Source: Desmodus rotundus (lineage: Eukaryota; Chordata; Mammalia; Chiroptera; Phyllostomidae). Taken from it: a stretch of 64,000 nt of DNA. The notes below the pieces were generated by a model. That model ran no database searches. It was not told the DNA's origin and saw only the letters and a program-made list of their open reading frames with translations. The DNA lies in NCBI RefSeq assembly GCF_022682495.2, contig NC_071391.1, forward strand, positions 39,160,498 to 39,224,497. Reading direction: 5' to 3'. A program made the translations under genes and the position numbers. Of this stretch, positions 1 through 12,119 are shown one piece after another. Every line of letters starts with the position of its first letter. Within the stretch, counting starts at the first letter, position 1.

Positions 1-480
1 GAATTGTGTTGCGGTGACCCCACTGGGAGAGGGCCACCTCCAGACTCCGCCTCAGGGGCCTATGCCCTGCGCTGATTTTGCTCTGGTCCTTTCGCCGTAA
101 GAAATCCTAGTGAGAGTACAGCCACGGGCTAAGTCCTAGGAGTCCTCCCAGCAGATCACTGACCCGGGGGTGGTCTCAGGGTCCCCCAACACAGGAGGAG
201 AGTTAGGGCTGCTGGGAGGGAGGCAGGTACTCCAGCCTGCACAGCCAGGGATGTTGATTAAGCCAAACCTGCCGCACCTAGCACACGAAGGGGGAAGCCT
301 GGACCGTACACCTCATTTGGGTGAGCATCATCATTTCCAGTTGAGAAAATATATGGGCCCTTTGGAGGTGAGAATAAAAACTTCTGCATGCTCAGTGTGC
401 TGCTACGCCATCCCCAGGCTTCGATTCACCTGTCAGTCACCCCAAGTCACTCAGTCAACAAGCAGTAATTGACACGTGTC

Positions 481-600
481 ACGTGCCAGACTCTTTCCAC
501 AGATTTTATTTGGTCCTCACTGAAACCCACCTTATACACAGGGGAACCGAGACCCAGAGAGGATAAATCCCTCACCGGGAAGGGGCAAAGTCAGAGTCTG
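481..600 (-). repeat. MIR SINE remnant
   Basis: Reverse complement of the MIR body: 'gtgccagactctttcc', the low-complexity 'ttatacacaggggaaccgag' segment and 'gacccagagaggataaat' follow in MIR order. Old and diverged. Confidence 0.6.
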
Positions 601-854
601 ATCTGAGTGATTCCCAGCGCCCCAGGATGTCTGCTTTCCCAGGGCTGCCTGCTGTCCAAAGTGAATGGGATGGATTCCCACCTTTCAGTGGGCTCACTAA
701 TCTTAGACTGTTTGGGAAGGACGTGTGGGGTGGAGTCCGAATATGCCTGGGAGACAACCAGCCAAACTGTGGCAACAGCAGACAGGTGACACAGCAGAGG
801 GGGGACAGAGGCAGGTCGAGAGGACGTGGGAAGGTCTGAGGCCTGACACTGTCC

Positions 855-1157
855 TCCTCTGCTAATTTTAGTTAAAAAATCATTTTAGTTTTGGAATATT
901 TTAAACACAGAGACAAGCACTGAAGATAATATGACAAATGCCCACGTAACTTCCTTCCACAGCTAACAATTTTAATATTTTTCATCATTGTTTCAGATCT
1001 CTTATATATGAATGAATAAATCATCACAGGTACAGCAGAAACTTTGCCCTCCTCCCTCCCCCACACCACTCCATCCTCAGAGGGAGGAGGTTGGCATATA
1101 TATTTTCCATGCATGTTTTTATACTTTTACTAAATGTTTTTTTTTTTTTTTTTTTTG
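855..1157. repeat. Possible old L1-type remnant ending in a poly-T run
   Basis: The wording ('ttttaaacacagagacaagc', 'aatatgacaaatgcccacgt') resembles an old mammalian interspersed repeat that I remember as L1-related. A T run of about 19 follows at 1138-1156. Neither family nor orientation is secure. Confidence 0.35.
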
Positions 1158-1789
1158 CTAAGTAGCTTCTCCTTTCCTGACTCCAAGTGTCCCCATGAAG
1201 ATGTGTTAATTCCATTTTAGTCCTTCCTGTGGATGGCTTCTGAGAGCAGCGGGAATAAGTGAGCAGACACAGACACCTTAGACAAAAATAGAGCCCTGCC
1301 AACAACAAAGCCAAACACTTTGCAGAAGCGATGGGCTCAGCACAGCAAGGCTCAGGCCGTAGCTGAAGGTACCCGAGAGGGTGCTCAGGGCCCCAGGGGA
1401 CCAGCAGCCACCAACCAACCTGTAGCCTGACAGCAGACCCCCAGGGGCCAAGGAGACCTGCAAGGTCAGCCTGCCTGTCACAGACTAGGAGCTCTCTGGG
1501 ACCAGCTGCCCAGTTCAGGGGCTCCGTGCCCTCTGACGTGCCAAGCAGGAGACTGATGGAAAGAAGCTAGTTAATGCCCTGGGCCAATGTCCTTCCACTC
1601 AGCTAGCCGGCAGCCCACCTTTACTCTCCCCTTTCCCCGCTCTGCCCACACACCAGAGGCTGGGCGGACGCCAAGGGCTCCTGGTCAGGACGCTGCATCT
1701 TCAGACAAGGCCTGCAGTGTTTCCAACCCAACCAAAATTCCCATCCCCGGGCACTGAAGTAAGATATTGTGCATCTGCGTGGTGAAATA

Positions 1790-2095
1790 CCATGCATTTG
1801 TAAAAAGCGAACAAGGAGGCTCTTTATCTCTTGATACGGCATTATCTCCAAGATGTACTGTTAAGTGAAAAAGAGCTAGGCTCATTTGTGTAATGTGAAT
1901 AGTAAACTATCATTTGTGTTCAAATAAACAAACTATGTGTACATTATTAATTGTACACAGGCCATCTGTGAGAACACACAAAAAAACAAAAACCAAGGGC
2001 TGCCTCTGAGAAAGGGAATTGGGTGGCTGGAAAACTGATATAATTCTTGTACCTTTTAAGTCTTATACCATATGAAAGGATTCTCTATTACTGAA
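1790..2095 (+). repeat. Ancient LINE-like 3' region, family not assigned
   Basis: The stretch 'tctccaagatgtactgttaa' then 'gtgaaaaagagc', with 'ggctgcctctgagaaaggga' and 'attgggtggctgg' further on, matches a common old mammalian repeat known from many introns. The family name is uncertain. Confidence 0.4.
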
Positions 2096-2573
2096 CAAAT
2101 AATATATATATATTTTATAGCGAGGGGAAAATGTGTAAGAAGAGCAGTGAGCCACTCTGCTTTCTCAGGTGTACTATGTATTCTATCCTACGGTTAAAAA
2201 GGAAAGAAAAAGAGAATAACAAGAGAATAACAGGCACACGCAGCAGGTTGAGGGCCTGGGAGGTAGAAACAAACTTAACCCCGGCACTAACTTTAGTGAT
2301 ATTTCTCTTCCCCAATAAGCACTAAAAATGCATCATCCTACCAGGTGAAATCAGCACATCTTCAGTGACTTGATGTGTAAATCAGCACGTTCACTTTCTC
2401 CTCAAGACCCACTCTTCCTGTGGGGTGGGGTATACTAAACCTATATTTAAGGGTACTGAGCCTACGCCTGTGGGAAGAGCTGAATCGGCAAACGAATCAA
2501 CGCAAGGACCTGGACTGCATTCAAGGACTGGGAATACTAAAGGGCCCAGCTGGCACTTTCCTTGACAGGCAGG

Positions 2574-2773
2574 CAGGGGCATCCAACCTTTTGGCATCTC
2601 TGCAACACCCTGGAAGAAGAGGAGTTGTCTTGGGCCACACATTAAATACACTGCAACACGTAATCACGAAAACTTCTCACAGTGTTTTAAGTAACTTCAC
2701 GATTTTGCGTTGGGCTGCATTCACAGCCACCCTGGGCAGAATGTGGCCCGCGGCCGCAGGTTGGACACCCCCG
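2574..2773 (+). mobile_element. hAT-type miniature DNA transposon (copy 1)
   Basis: A 200-bp element with ends CAGGGGCATCCAACCTTTT and, read inward from the other side, GGGGTGTCCAACCTGCGGCC. It contains 'gttgtcttgggccacacatt' and 'gttgggctgcattcacagcc'. This resembles the MER30-like hAT-Charlie group (name from memory). It has no coding capacity. A second copy of the same family lies inverted at 8825-9012. Confidence 0.75.
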
Positions 2774-3092
2774 GCGCTACAGGGTCAGAGAAGATATGGA
2801 ACTGAGAGACCATGGCCATGGTGTGCCAGCCCATAGCCCTACAGCCTCCTTACAGGGATGGATAGCACCCTAGACACACCCATACCCCACGTCCTCAGCC
2901 AGGGCCCTCCTTCTTTTCTGATTCCTGTGCCTCCTGCCCGCTACCTCCCAGACACCCACAGACTGGGCCAGGTTCCAGGGCTGGGCATAACCCCAATGGC
3001 CCAAGGGGCCCTGGCTTCTGCACATGGCATGTACAACCCTCGCACAGCCCCCAGGGGAGTCCGCGGAGAGCGGAGAGGGGGAGACACCTTAC

Positions 3093-3297
3093 CCCGGCAC
3101 AGTAATCTCCGCTGATGGTTACCCGCTGGTACTCGGGCATGGCATAGGGCGCTGGCATAGCCTGGGAAGGTGCTCCAGGGAGCACAGGGGTTGAGGGAGA
3201 CATGACCGGAGTGGCTGTCGGGGGGCCCTTCCAATCTTGCTGCGTTGGCATTTGCAGAGACAGGGACTGGGATCGAATCATCTTGAAACTTTTCTTT
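3093..3297 (-). CDS. AMPD3: AMPD3 second coding exon (residues 74-142)
   Basis: This exon begins right after a minus-strand acceptor (ttggcttttag, AG at 3299-3298). It supplies the last base of the split arginine codon, then reads [17 protein letters not shown]. It continues through a proline-rich stretch (about residues 92-125, with [15 protein letters not shown]) to [13 protein letters not shown]. It ends at 3093, just before GTAAGG. With the previous exon it makes 426 coding bases, an exact 142 codons, which supports both splice calls. The proline, serine and threonine-rich part is less conserved in the family, while the RSQSLSLQM and [10 protein letters not shown] ends are typical of AMPD3. 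The next exon, expected to begin with ITLEDYEQ-like sequence, is not found in the 3092 bases beyond, so the gene runs off the left edge of the window. No catalytic residues are present here. Confidence 0.96.
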
Positions 3298-5496
3298 CTA
3301 AAAGCCAAGGACAAGGAGAAGTGGGAGACATCAGTAGCTAATTGGGGCAAGTGATAAAGAGTCTTGTTATGCACATGGCAGGAGAATTTTGCTCTGATTA
3401 ATCGCTGATGCTGGCCCTGCCATGAAGAAGACCTAATTATCTGTGCCTTGCTCTCACACACATCTCTTTGCATACGATACAGAACAGCTGTCCAGACACC
3501 CATCCCTGTGGCCACTGACAATGGTCGTGCGCTGTCTGCACTGCACACAGAGCATTACAGTAGGCGGTGTCTCAGGACACAGAGGGCAGACCAACCAGGA
3601 CAGGGGAGGTAAGGACAACGTCAAACCAGCCAGGCTGCCATCTTCAGATAACCCAAGCTCTAGTCCCAGCATATGGACAGTCTCAGGAAGGACCATGAGC
3701 AGGCTCACAGAGAGAAGTTACAATGTTCTTCAGAGAGTTAGAAATTCGGAGCACTGGAGCCAAAAGACATCGTGACGATGGACCAGTCCCACCAGCTTGT
3801 TTCACCAAAGAAGAGTCAGGGGCCTGGAGATGGGACACGGCTTACTCCAAGTAACGAGGCAAGGTGGCAGCTAGCCCTCAGCCTGCCCCATCACCGCTGC
3901 TGCTCCTTCCTCCAGCCTGACACATGTGCCCTCCCAGCTGCTTCTGCTGGCCAGGCACAGACCTGTGTCTCTGTTATAAAAGACGAATGATTCAGCATCA
4001 ATTTCACGTCCCTCTGGACCTGTCACCTTGGCACCAAAGTATGACTTCACAAACTCCTGGAGAAGTGGGCACAAGGTTGGTTTAAAATGCTATAAGCTCA
4101 TGCTTATTTCCAATGCTGATCTGTGAAATACTCACCTTCTTCATTAACTAAGTAGTCACATTTCAAATGATGCCACCCCAAGTCCTAGGATCCCAGGACA
4201 GGAGTTAACAGCAGAGAGCTGAGGCCCTGAACACTCCCCTCTCCTGTGCCTCCTTCTGCTTCCAACGGAACACAGCCCCCTAGCATTGCCACCCTGTGGT
4301 GCCCATGCCAGAAACAAGAAGACTAGTTGCTCTACCTTGTGCCAGAGGGCCCAGCAGCCTCATGGATATTTATCCCACCACAACTAGGGCCGACAGCCAC
4401 CAGCAAAGCACTTGATGACAATCGTGCCCCACCAGAGTCCACCAGACCCCTCCATTTCTCTAGGCACCTGTGACATCTATAGGGTGTGGAGAAAATGGTT
4501 AATCTCTAAAAGAGCCTCATGGCTCACAGGACGCAGCTGTCTTCTTCCTGGCTCTTGGCCAGGCCTCCTCATAGACCCAGCGACTGTTTTTCAGGAACTA
4601 CAGTTCCTTCCCCTGTTCATACACCCTCTGCTTGCCGTGGCTCACTTCTCTGGGGACAAGACTGTTTACACCTGGAATAGAGGCGGCCACTTCCCAGGAG
4701 TCTGTTTTGCCCTGCCCTGGCCCTGCATAACAGGTGCCCTGGGTTATTTGGGAAACTCAGCCTGAACGAACTCCAGGAGCCTCAGGCCCAGGCTTCCCCC
4801 GCCTGCCATCCATTCATCACACAGCACTGAGCCGAGGGAGATGCCAACTCCCGCCAGTCCATCATCACCTCGACTAATGAGGTTCTCACTTTGCCATTGT
4901 TTGGACATTCACACTTAGAGGAAGAGCCATTGCTTTGGACTCCCTGTCACATTCTGACAGGCTCCCTTGGGTCCCATGAGACTGGCTTCAGTGTCACTCA
5001 CATGCCTGCCAGGACACTGTTCTTAATCTCTATGCCAACTTCCACACATGCCTCAGCCAGGGCAGCCTGATGGCTGGTCCTGCCGAGGAGAAGCAAGGTG
5101 ACATGTAAGGTGAGCAACAGGTAAGAATGGTATTAAAAAAAAAAAAAAGCCCCAACAATCAGAAAGCTGGAAGGCTGACTAAACCAACACCCCACCCAGA
5201 TTGTCCTAGGAATGTCCATATTCTGCCTGGTGAGGAAGCCAGTATCCACCTGCTAATGTCCAAAGAATTCTCCTTCTTCTATGGCTCCAGCCTGGGTCCT
5301 CAGGCGAGCCTCAGTTGTCACATGTGAACTTCATTGGGCTGGAGCTCAGACTTTGCAGGCTCAAGGCTTAACAACAGACGAGCCAACTCCTCCTCAGGGC
5401 CCACTCACCTTAAACAAGGACTTGGAATAACCAGAGCTAACCCATAAGCTTGTATCTCAGAAAATTGGGAAAGCTAAATGGAGCCCAAGGATAGGG

Positions 5497-5957
5497 CCCT
5501 GTGTTCATTTTCTCTTGCTGCATGACAAACTGCCACAGCCATGTGGCTTCAAGCAACAGCCACTCACTGGCTCACAGCTCTGCAGGTGAGAAGTCTGGGT
5601 GGGCATGGCTGGGCTCTACGCTCAGGGCATCGAAGGCCAAGATCAAGATGCTGGCCACATTGAGCTGTTACCTGGAGACTCTGGGAGAAAATCCACTCCC
5701 AAGCTCATTTAGGGTGTTGGCAGAACCCAGTCCCATGTGGCCATAGACTGAGGTCCCTGGTTCCTTGCTGGCCCCTGGGCAGGGGTCACTCTCATGCCTG
5801 TACACAGACCTCTCCATCTTCAAAGCCAGGCATGACATGTGGTGCTGGTGCCCCGAATCTCTCTGACCTCCCCCTCCGTAACCAGCCCAGGAAAGCTCCC
5901 TGCTCCAAGGGCTCATGTGATGAGGTGAGGCCCACCCGGGAATCTCCCTCTCTGGGG
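5497..5957 (+). repeat. Ancient mammalian interspersed repeat, family not assigned
   Basis: The order 'cattttctcttgctgcatga', 'cacagctctgcaggtgagaag', 'ctccatcttcaaagccaggc' and 'gaggcccacccgggaatctc' follows a well-known old mammalian repeat. Its end seems to run into the duplicated segment that starts near 5960. Confidence 0.45.
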
Positions 5958-5959
5958 GT

Positions 5960-6265
5960 CCACTGTGCCACACAGCACAGTAGAACCCCGGAGTCTGTGA
6001 TGTTCGGAGGGTCTGGCGATTACAGAGGGGCATCTCTGGGGGGCCGCTTTAGAAATGCTGCGTGCCATAAGCCCGTATTGCATGCGCATCCTACTCAACC
6101 TTGGCTTAGCCAACAACGGCGAGAACAGCAGCTGGGGGTGTATGTGTGTGTGTGTGTGTGTGCACACATGAGCTTCTGTCCTTCTCGAGGCCATCTGTGT
6201 GGGAGACCCCACATGTGTCACAACAATCGAGGCTTACCATGACCGTCATCTGAGTCATAGACCCA
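5960..6265 (+). repeat. Direct duplication, copy 1
   Basis: About 306 bp, matched closely by 7233-7538 in the same orientation. Shared landmarks are 'ctctggggggccgctttaga', 'aacaacggcgagaacagcag', a (TG)n tract, 'cacacatg' and 'gaccgtcatctgagtcatag'. Copy 1 has the extra bases 'tgtgtgggag' near 6195. Confidence 0.9.
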
Positions 6266-7232
6266 TGGGGTCTCCTGGCTGCAAAGGACTTTGAAGACGA
6301 CACACTCCAACTCTCTCATGCAGGCAGCTGTTGCTCGAATACCTCCAGTAACAGAGAGCTCACTACATTTCTGAATGAGACATCAGCATTCAATCATTAT
6401 TCAAAAACATTTACCAAGCACCTGCACCTACTCCGGGCCAGGCCAGTGCTAGGCACGTAAACACGAGGTAAACAAAATATGATCTGTTGCCACTGTTAGA
6501 AAGCACTTCCTTAGGACGGGCCAAGATCTGTCTGTTTACAGTCCCACCTGTTGCACCTCGTGCTCGCCCAGGGCACCAGCATGAGCCAGCTCACTCTGTC
6601 CCAGCTGGCACACCCCGTCCTTTCACGCCCACACGCTCACCTGGCAAAAACACAATCCTGCCAAAAAAGCTGGCAGGGTGTGGAGCTATGAGGATACCAG
6701 CTCCAGGCCAAGCCAGGGAGCCCGAAGGGCCAGGGAGCAGCTTTGTCCTGCTGGGCCACAGAGACCTTCTTGCCCAACCAGGTTATCAACACGAGATGAT
6801 GAACAGCACACCTCAGCTGTTCGCATGCCCCCACCTGCTCTATGGCCCTTGGCTGGCCCTGCCATTCCCTATGTCCCCATCCTGCCCTGCCTCACTCCTC
6901 AGCCCTCCTCAGCTTCTCGGAACCAGGCATCCCAGAGCCTTTGATTGTAACATTTGATTAATATGCTAAACCCAAGTTAAGACCCAGGGCACTCCCTGCT
7001 CTTCTAAAGAACAGCTAGCATCTTCCCAGGAGCCTTTGAAGCCCACTGCACTGTGTACTCTGCCCAGAGGGCTTCCAGGCAGGGGCACCAGAGCAAACCT
7101 TTCCCCAAAGGCTCTCGACCCCGTACTGTGAGTCAGGGGGCCACCCATTGCCCTGGCTCCATTCAATAAACAACCGTGTGCCAGGCCCTGGGGTAGATGG
7201 GCAGAGAAAATATGACCCTGACTCCAGGGGCC

Positions 7233-7538
7233 GACTGGTGCCATACAGCCCAGCATAATCCAGGAGTGCTGTCTCACAATGTTCGAAGGCTCTGGAGATT
7301 ACAGAGGGGAATCTCTGGGGGGCCGCTTTAGAAATACTGCCTGCCATAAGCCCATATCCCGTGAGCATCATACTCAACCGAAGCTTAGCCAACAACGGCG
7401 AGAACAGCAGCTGGGTGTGTGTGTGTGTGTGTGTGCGTGTGCACACATGTGCTTCTGTCCCTCTCAAGGTCATCTGAAGCCCCACATGTGTCGCAACACT
7501 AGAGGCTTACTGTGACCGTCATCTGAGTCATAGACCCA
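7233..7538 (+). repeat. Direct duplication, copy 2
   Basis: Partner of 5960-6265. The common 'aacaacggcgagaacagcag' block is offset by exactly 1279 bp (6112 and 7391). The (TG)n tract is longer here and carries a GC interruption (7415-7440). The homology ends sharply after 'catagaccca' in both copies. Confidence 0.9.
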
Positions 7539-8824
7539 CTGGTGGCTGGACAGATCCACAGACTGTATCACTGTCATCACACAATGGGGTCAGTGCGGTG
7601 AGGAGCCCTCGATACTTTGGGGCCCCAGAGGAGACACCTAATCCAGACCAGGGGTGGGCATGATGGAGCAGCAGGGTCAGAGAAGGTTCCCTGCATCATT
7701 CCCCGAGGGAGAGAGGAACATTCCAGAATTGGGAGGCTTGTTCGAACCCCTCCCACACATACACTCACATCATTCTGGCAGTGCCTACCCCTCCAGATGA
7801 GATACTCGAAAGGTTCAAGGCAGGAGTCACAAACCAGCACTGGTTTTACTAACAATTTGAATCTGAACACCATTAGATGGGGCGGGCATTCCCCACTTCC
7901 TCAGGCTCATCTGCGCCTATTGCTTCCACTGTCACTGCACTGAGTCACGTGGAAGGGAGGACCCCGGGTCTGAGGAGGAGCACAGCTGAAGAGCTGACAC
8001 CTTCCCTGTTGTTGAGACCAGTGATCCCAGCCTATCCGAAAAGGAGAAGGTGGGAAGAGCTGACCACGATGCGCACTGCATGATGGGCCTACAGGAGGGC
8101 ACTGGCGCCCCACACACAGCACTTACTGCTCCACCTGCACCTGCAGACCAAGTGACTTGTCACCTGCCCAGGTGGGTGTAGCTCTGATTCACTTACCTGA
8201 AGCCCATCAGGTATAAAGACTCACAGCCTCAAGTCCAGCCTCTCCCCTCACTCTCCTCTGATAGATAACCAGCCCTCACCTACAGCTGCCCTTCCTCCCC
8301 TCCCTCCAGACCAAGGGTAGGTCTCCACTCACCTGCCTCCTCCCTATCTCCTTTTCCCCAGTCCCTCCCAGCTGCCCTTCCTCCCAAAAGATCCCAGAGG
8401 TCAAAATGCTCCATTCTCAACGTGAAAAGCAGATGAACTGACTCTTTCAAATGAAGCTCTTTTTCCCATGGCCCTGAATCAACAAGTTACTGACCGGACA
8501 AGTTACAGACGTTTCATAAAGTAAAATAACGGGCTATGCTCAGTTCATAACAAATAACTGTTTACCTACTTTACTCCATACATTCTCGAGGAAGCAGCTG
8601 TTCTGGAGAGCTAATTTTTCAGATAACATCTGTCCCCCTTATACCCTACTTTTTAAAAGTTCCAACTTTGGTGTGGCTTTTTAAAATACAAATCATAATT
8701 CCTGTATCTTAATCTGAGCATGCTGAACGTAACCTAAAATTCTCCTGGTGACTCGGGGTCTTCACTATAGAATCCGTCTTCGAGGCCTTTTGCTCTGAGA
8801 CCGCTATGCTTCGAATTCTTCAGA

Positions 8825-9012
8825 ACCAGGGGCTTCCACCCCGCAGCCCAGGACGGCTATGAATGCAGCCCAACACAAAATCATAAATTTACTTAAAACC
8901 TTTTTGTGCTCATCACCAGTTTTTGTTAGTGTTTGTGTATTTAATGTGTGGTGGCCCAAGACAATTCTTCTTCTTCCAGTGTGGCCCAGAGACGCCAAAA
9001 GGTTGGGCCTTG
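8825..9012 (-). mobile_element. hAT-type miniature DNA transposon (copy 2, inverted)
   Basis: Same family as 2574-2773 in the opposite orientation: 'gaatgcagcccaacacaaaa' and 'gtggcccaagacaattcttc' are the reverse complement of the copy 1 landmarks, and the terminal 'gccaaaaggttgggcc' matches its left end. Diverged at both ends; no clean target duplication was read. Confidence 0.7.
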
Positions 9013-9135
9013 CGTATTAGCTCCTTTAATTCTCACAAGATGGGCACTTTCGTTTTCCTCCATGTGCAGATTGGAAAAGGGCTCCTGCAGGCAGTTAGGA
9101 GCCTGGCCCACGGCCACTCCACAGTAAAGGATGGG
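9013..9135 (-). repeat. MIR SINE remnant
   Basis: 'ctcctttaattctcacaaga' followed by 'ctccatgtgcagattgg' and 'cggccactccacagtaaagg' is MIR in reverse orientation. It adjoins the hAT copy. Confidence 0.5.
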
Positions 9136-9264
9136 TCTGTCTTGTGAACCCAGCGGGCTGGGTCCTCCGCCTGGGTTCCTCACCCCCACACATCATTTCT
9201 GTGACCCCATCTCTAGAAGTCCTTTTCTCACTTCTAATTTGCTTCCCTAAATTTGTCACAGGGT

Positions 9265-9450
9265 CAGATAACCGAGCTTGTTGAATCTGTGTAAAGTAAT
9301 GATAAATAGGAGATCGAAGGCGAGTACTGGGGGATGCCAGCTAAAAGATATCTTTCAGTGATGAAAAAAATGTTCCAAAATAGGCTGCACAACTCTGCAA
9401 ATACAATAAAAACCACTGAGTGGTACACTGTACATGGTGGAGAGTATGTT
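9265..9450 (+). repeat. Old L1 (L1M-type) 3' end fragment
   Basis: 'tgaaaaaaatgttccaaaat', 'ctgcacaactctgcaaatac' and 'aaaaaccactgagtggtaca' match the conserved 3' untranslated part of old mammalian L1 copies. Confidence 0.6.
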
Positions 9451-10699
9451 ATATGATTATGTGGAAGAAGTAGGAGAGGCGAGGGAGCACTAACATGCAT
9501 TTCGGTTGCTCAGAGATTTTTCCTGTTGTCGGTGTTGGCTAAGTTCCAACTCCATACTTTGTGGCGTAGGTAAATGCCGGCCAGGTAATATGACGGGATT
9601 CAAAGTGAACAGAAGATAGCTTCTGGCTACCACCAGCTGTTCCTGCCTTCTTGTCTTTGCCTCCCGAGTTTGACTCCATAGAGAGTCCACCCTTCCCCTC
9701 AGCTTGAGCCAGCCCGGCATCACAGGAGAGACCTGGACAATGTCATCTCCCTCGGGAGGCAGGGCTCTGCAGCGAGCCGTCCCTGCTGGCCTCCCAGTGG
9801 GGGCCTGGCCTGCAAACACGAGTGCTTCTCTGAGCCGCCTGGAGTCTGACTCCCTGGACTCGGCCCTGAGTTCTGGAGGGGTGATGTTGGAGCCCCACTC
9901 AGTTCTTACAGCAACTAGCATCCTCCACAGCAAGCCGCCATGGTTCAGGTGCTCGTCTTCCTCACTCACAGATCGCATTTTTCTTCTTTTTTGTAAGAAG
10001 CTGTTTTACTTCCTGGTTCTAGCTTGTGCTTTTACAATAGACTTAAAATAGTTTTGTTTTATTTTGTGTGGGTTTTTTTAGTGAAAGAAAAAGAAAATGG
10101 TTGTAAAAATCAAAAATAATTTAAAAAGCCTTCTCCAAACACCAGGAATATTCAGGTGTAGCAGAGGAGCCAGGGTGAGGGAGGGCTTTTTCAAAACTGG
10201 AAGCCCCACTTCATGTCACAATTTGAAACACAAATCTACCGACTCTGCGTATCTGGGGAGCTGCTGCTGGCTTCAGGCCTGTGGGCTCCTGGCCGGAGGG
10301 CGCCGTATCACCATTTATATTTCAGAATGTCAGGGGGGAGCGAGAGATGAAGAGGAAGCTGAGGAGAAAGTTCCTCCACAAAAGTGTCCACACCTGAATA
10401 TTTGCACAACGGGACCCCTACTTGAGCAGAGAAACTGAAAGACAAAACGGGGTGTGCACAGCCCCAGAGGTCACGGACGCATCGGATAGGGAGCCCAGGG
10501 ACCAGGCTGTCATTTGGCAAAAACAAAAAAAACAGTGGGTAAGGTGGAGCTTTGGCCCAGCTTCCCCCCATTTCATTGAGAAGCTGGCAATTCTATCCTG
10601 AGGAGCAACACCCAGTGTCATTCCAGTGGCATGGTTCCAGATGGCACCATAGACCCCACCCCTGCCTAACAAGGGGAGAGCCCCGTGGTCAAAGTGGGG

Positions 10700-10860
10700 C
10701 ATTCCGCATTCAAAAGATGTGAATTTCCATTTCTGCTCTGTCACTGACTCGTTGTGTGTTCTTGTGCAAATTAATTTCTCTGAGCCTTATTTTCCTAATC
10801 TGCAAAACTGAGGGCATAAGAATATCCAGCCTGATGTGGGGATTGGGGAATGAAAATAAA
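10700..10860 (+). repeat. MIR SINE
   Basis: MIR body in forward orientation: 'tctgctctgtcactgactcg', 'ctctgagccttattttccta' and 'atctgcaaaactgagggc'. Confidence 0.65.
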
Positions 10861-10939
10861 CCGCAGGCCCAGCACTGCACCTACAGTAAGAGGCAGACAC
10901 TACTGCTGCCCATCTCCATCTGGGCAGCAGGAAGTAGGA

Positions 10940-11112
10940 CAGTGAGCGTGCACAGGGGCTGCCTGTGACCCAGGCACTGTCCCCAGCCACGTGTTAATTC
11001 CCTCATTCCTCACAACACCTCAGGAAAGCAACTACTATTACTATCCTCATTTTGTACAGGAGGAAGAGACTGGGATACGGAGAGGCTTCCTAATTTGCCC
11101 AAGGTCACAGAG
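10940..11112 (-). repeat. MIR SINE
   Basis: A well preserved MIR in reverse: 'cattcctcacaacacctcag', 'actattactatcctcatttt', 'gaggcttcctaatttgccca' and 'aggtcacagagcacactagt'. Confidence 0.85.
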
Positions 11113-12119
11113 CACACTAGTGAGTGGCAGAACGCCGTGGTCCAGGGAGCTGTGGCCACCCTGACATAGTGCCTGTGGTGGCCACGGGGAAACAGGACAT
11201 ATTTCCTCCACTACACATCCGCTGCTCAGCACCACAGGCTGAGTGCTGGGCGTGTGGTGGGAGCCAGACACAGTCCTCAAGGCCTCCCGGGGCAGATGGA
11301 GGCAAACCAAGACCAACGCAACCTATTAAGTAGGGACAGAACAATGTTTCTGGAGAGGACGTTGCAAGGAATTCCTGGAAACCACGGAGCACCAATTGGA
11401 CTTAGAGGACGAAGGCTCCCACTCCGCCGTTAGCCTGGGCGTTGATAAGAAGAGAACAATCTCTTTTTACAGGCGTCAGGCCCAGTGTCAGTCACACAGT
11501 CATGGAAACTGGAGCCAGAAACCTTATTCCTCGTGATACAAAATGCCAGGACTCCTCATTATTAAAGGTATAAATGATCAATTTATAAGACAGAGAAGGT
11601 CCTTCAGACCCATCAGTCCATAAAGTCACCCTCTGTTAAGCCAGTGCAGTGTGGACAAGGGTCTCTAGTCACCCCCTTCTTCACCCACAGGGGATGGCCG
11701 TGCCACTGAGCATGGGGCCACCCCACCTCTCCCGGTACAAGGCTGGCACTCGGAGTTGGCCGAGGGCACAACACCCCTTCATTTCATGTGCTCGCAGCCC
11801 CTCCGGGGAAGGAAAGCGCTTATTTTATGGGTGATGAAGCTCTGTTCTTGCCTTTATACCAATACTTTACTTTTTACTTCCTTACAAAAAGAAGTTAAGA
11901 AAAGACTGGACTTCTACACTACCAAGCAAAGAAAGGACTTGCCTTTAAAGAGGTACCTTCAGAAGAGCCTGATGTTTACTAGGTTGCAGAAAGACCCCAG
12001 TTCTACTACGTCAGCTACTGAGGGCTGAAGTATGCTGGCCAGACGGGCACCCAGCTGCAGCCCCACTAGGCACTTCGTCGAAGCTTTTCTGCTCTTTAAC
12101 TCTGCCCTCCCAGGTAAGA

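Larger units (their letters stand above)
1..3092 (-). other. AMPD3: AMPD3 intron after the second coding exon (partial)
   Basis: Intron sequence that starts with GTAAGG at 3092 and leaves the window at base 1. Both strands were searched for the next AMPD3 exon without success. It holds a MIR remnant, old LINE-like pieces and one hAT element, listed separately. The stretches 1-480, 601-854, 1160-1790 and 2100-2570 show nothing further that I can name. Confidence 0.85.

Noticed and set aside
2895..3548. 217-codon minus-strand frame as a single gene product
   Set aside because: Only 3093-3297 is the AMPD3 exon; the rest is read-through into intron on both sides.
6106..6303. Frames with runs of HTHTHTH or VCVCVC residues
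   Set aside because: Translations of the (TG)n tracts in the duplicated segments.
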